Source: Intrasporangiaceae bacterium
GTDB taxonomy: Bacteria > Actinomycetota > Actinomycetes > Actinomycetales > Dermatophilaceae
NCBI GenBank assembly: GCA_012518475.1
Contig: JAAYSB010000017.1
Coordinates: 1 to 6,600, forward strand
Direction of reading: 5' to 3'
DNA length: 6,600 nt
Below are positions 6,406 to 6,600 of this stretch, piece after piece (positions within the stretch are counted from its first letter, which is position 1; each line of letters starts with the position of its first letter). A program made the position numbers and the translations under genes. The notes beneath the pieces are model-generated. The model did no database searches. It saw nothing but the letters and a program-made list of their open reading frames with translations, and was not told where the DNA came from.

Positions 6406-6600
6406 GGGACCAGCTCCGCGAGGTCGGTGACCACCTCGTCCGCGCCGGCCTCGAGCAGCGCGTCACGCCCGACGCCCCGGTCGACCCCAACGATGCGGGC
6501 GAATCCGCCTGCGGCACCGGCCCGCACACCGGAGAGCGCGTCCTCGACCACCACGCAACCGGCGGGGTAGACGCCCAGCCGGTGCGCGGCATACCGGAAC
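6402..6600 (-). CDS. pgmB: HAD-superfamily beta-phosphoglucomutase-like protein, C-terminal part
   Basis: The last 65 residues of a HAD phosphatase/mutase, entering from the right edge. They begin FRYAAHRLGVYPAGCVVVED and end DEVVTDLAELVP. VVVEDALSGVRAGAAGGF is HAD motif IV, with the Glu-Asp pair that binds Mg, followed by a typical IVGVDRG strand and the DEVVTDL ending of the beta-phosphoglucomutase subgroup. The nucleophile Asp motif and cap domain lie outside the window, so a plain phosphatase or a fusion cannot be excluded. Beta-phosphoglucomutase turns beta-glucose 1-phosphate into glucose 6-phosphate, the step needed after a GH65 phosphorylase. The two genes overlap by ATGA, so they are almost certainly co-transcribed and translationally coupled. 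The symbol follows the family and the neighbour and is not proven by catalytic residues. Confidence 0.85.
   Translation of the reverse strand, partial: FRYAAHRLGVYPAGCVVVEDALSGVRAGAAGGFARIVGVDRGVGRDALLEAGADEVVTDLAELVP

Noticed and set aside
1..6600. Signs of mobile elements, CRISPR, tRNA or rRNA
   Set aside because: I found no transposase or integrase motifs, terminal repeats, regularly spaced direct repeats or tRNA-like cloverleaf by reading both strands.

Overview
The window looks like chromosomal DNA from a high-GC actinobacterium. G+C is around 70% by eye, nearly all codons end in G or C, GTG starts occur, and genes are tightly packed. The lipoprotein with a Thr/Pro-rich linker and the HAD-GH65 gene pair also fit Actinobacteria. 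A Micrococcales lineage such as Intrasporangiaceae is a guess only.

Layout: bases 1-704 carry the C-terminal part of a LuxR-type regulator whose 5' end looks lost or frame-broken. A doubtful minus-strand membrane-protein start runs off the left edge. The LuxR frame ends in a GTGA overlap with an AraC-family regulator (701-1543), so the two are probably translationally coupled. The AraC gene converges on, and overlaps by 16 bases, a minus-strand DUF4287/DUF5655 protein (1528-2070). From a 108-base divergent intergenic region (2071-2178) a plus-strand pair begins: a DUF1330 protein (2179-2595) and a small VOC/glyoxalase-fold protein (2629-3000). Facing the VOC gene is a minus-strand secreted lipoprotein (3027-3635) with four cysteines after its lipobox. 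The right 2.85 kb is a minus-strand sugar operon: the C-terminal end of a beta-phosphoglucomutase-like HAD protein (6402-6600, running off the right edge) overlaps by ATGA with a large GH65 protein (3751-6405).

The only clear pathway is the HAD-GH65 pair. GH65 phosphorolysis of an alpha-glucosyl disaccharide gives beta-glucose 1-phosphate, and the HAD mutase would convert it to glucose 6-phosphate. The pairing resembles mycobacterial Rv3400-Rv3401 as I recall it. The remaining genes are ordinary small accessory functions, and I see no convincing new defence, mobile or biosynthetic system. The points most worth a second look are the broken LuxR regulator, the unusual tail of the GH65 protein, and an apparent excess of the hexamer GCATAC/GTATGC on both strands, including one tight inverted pair.
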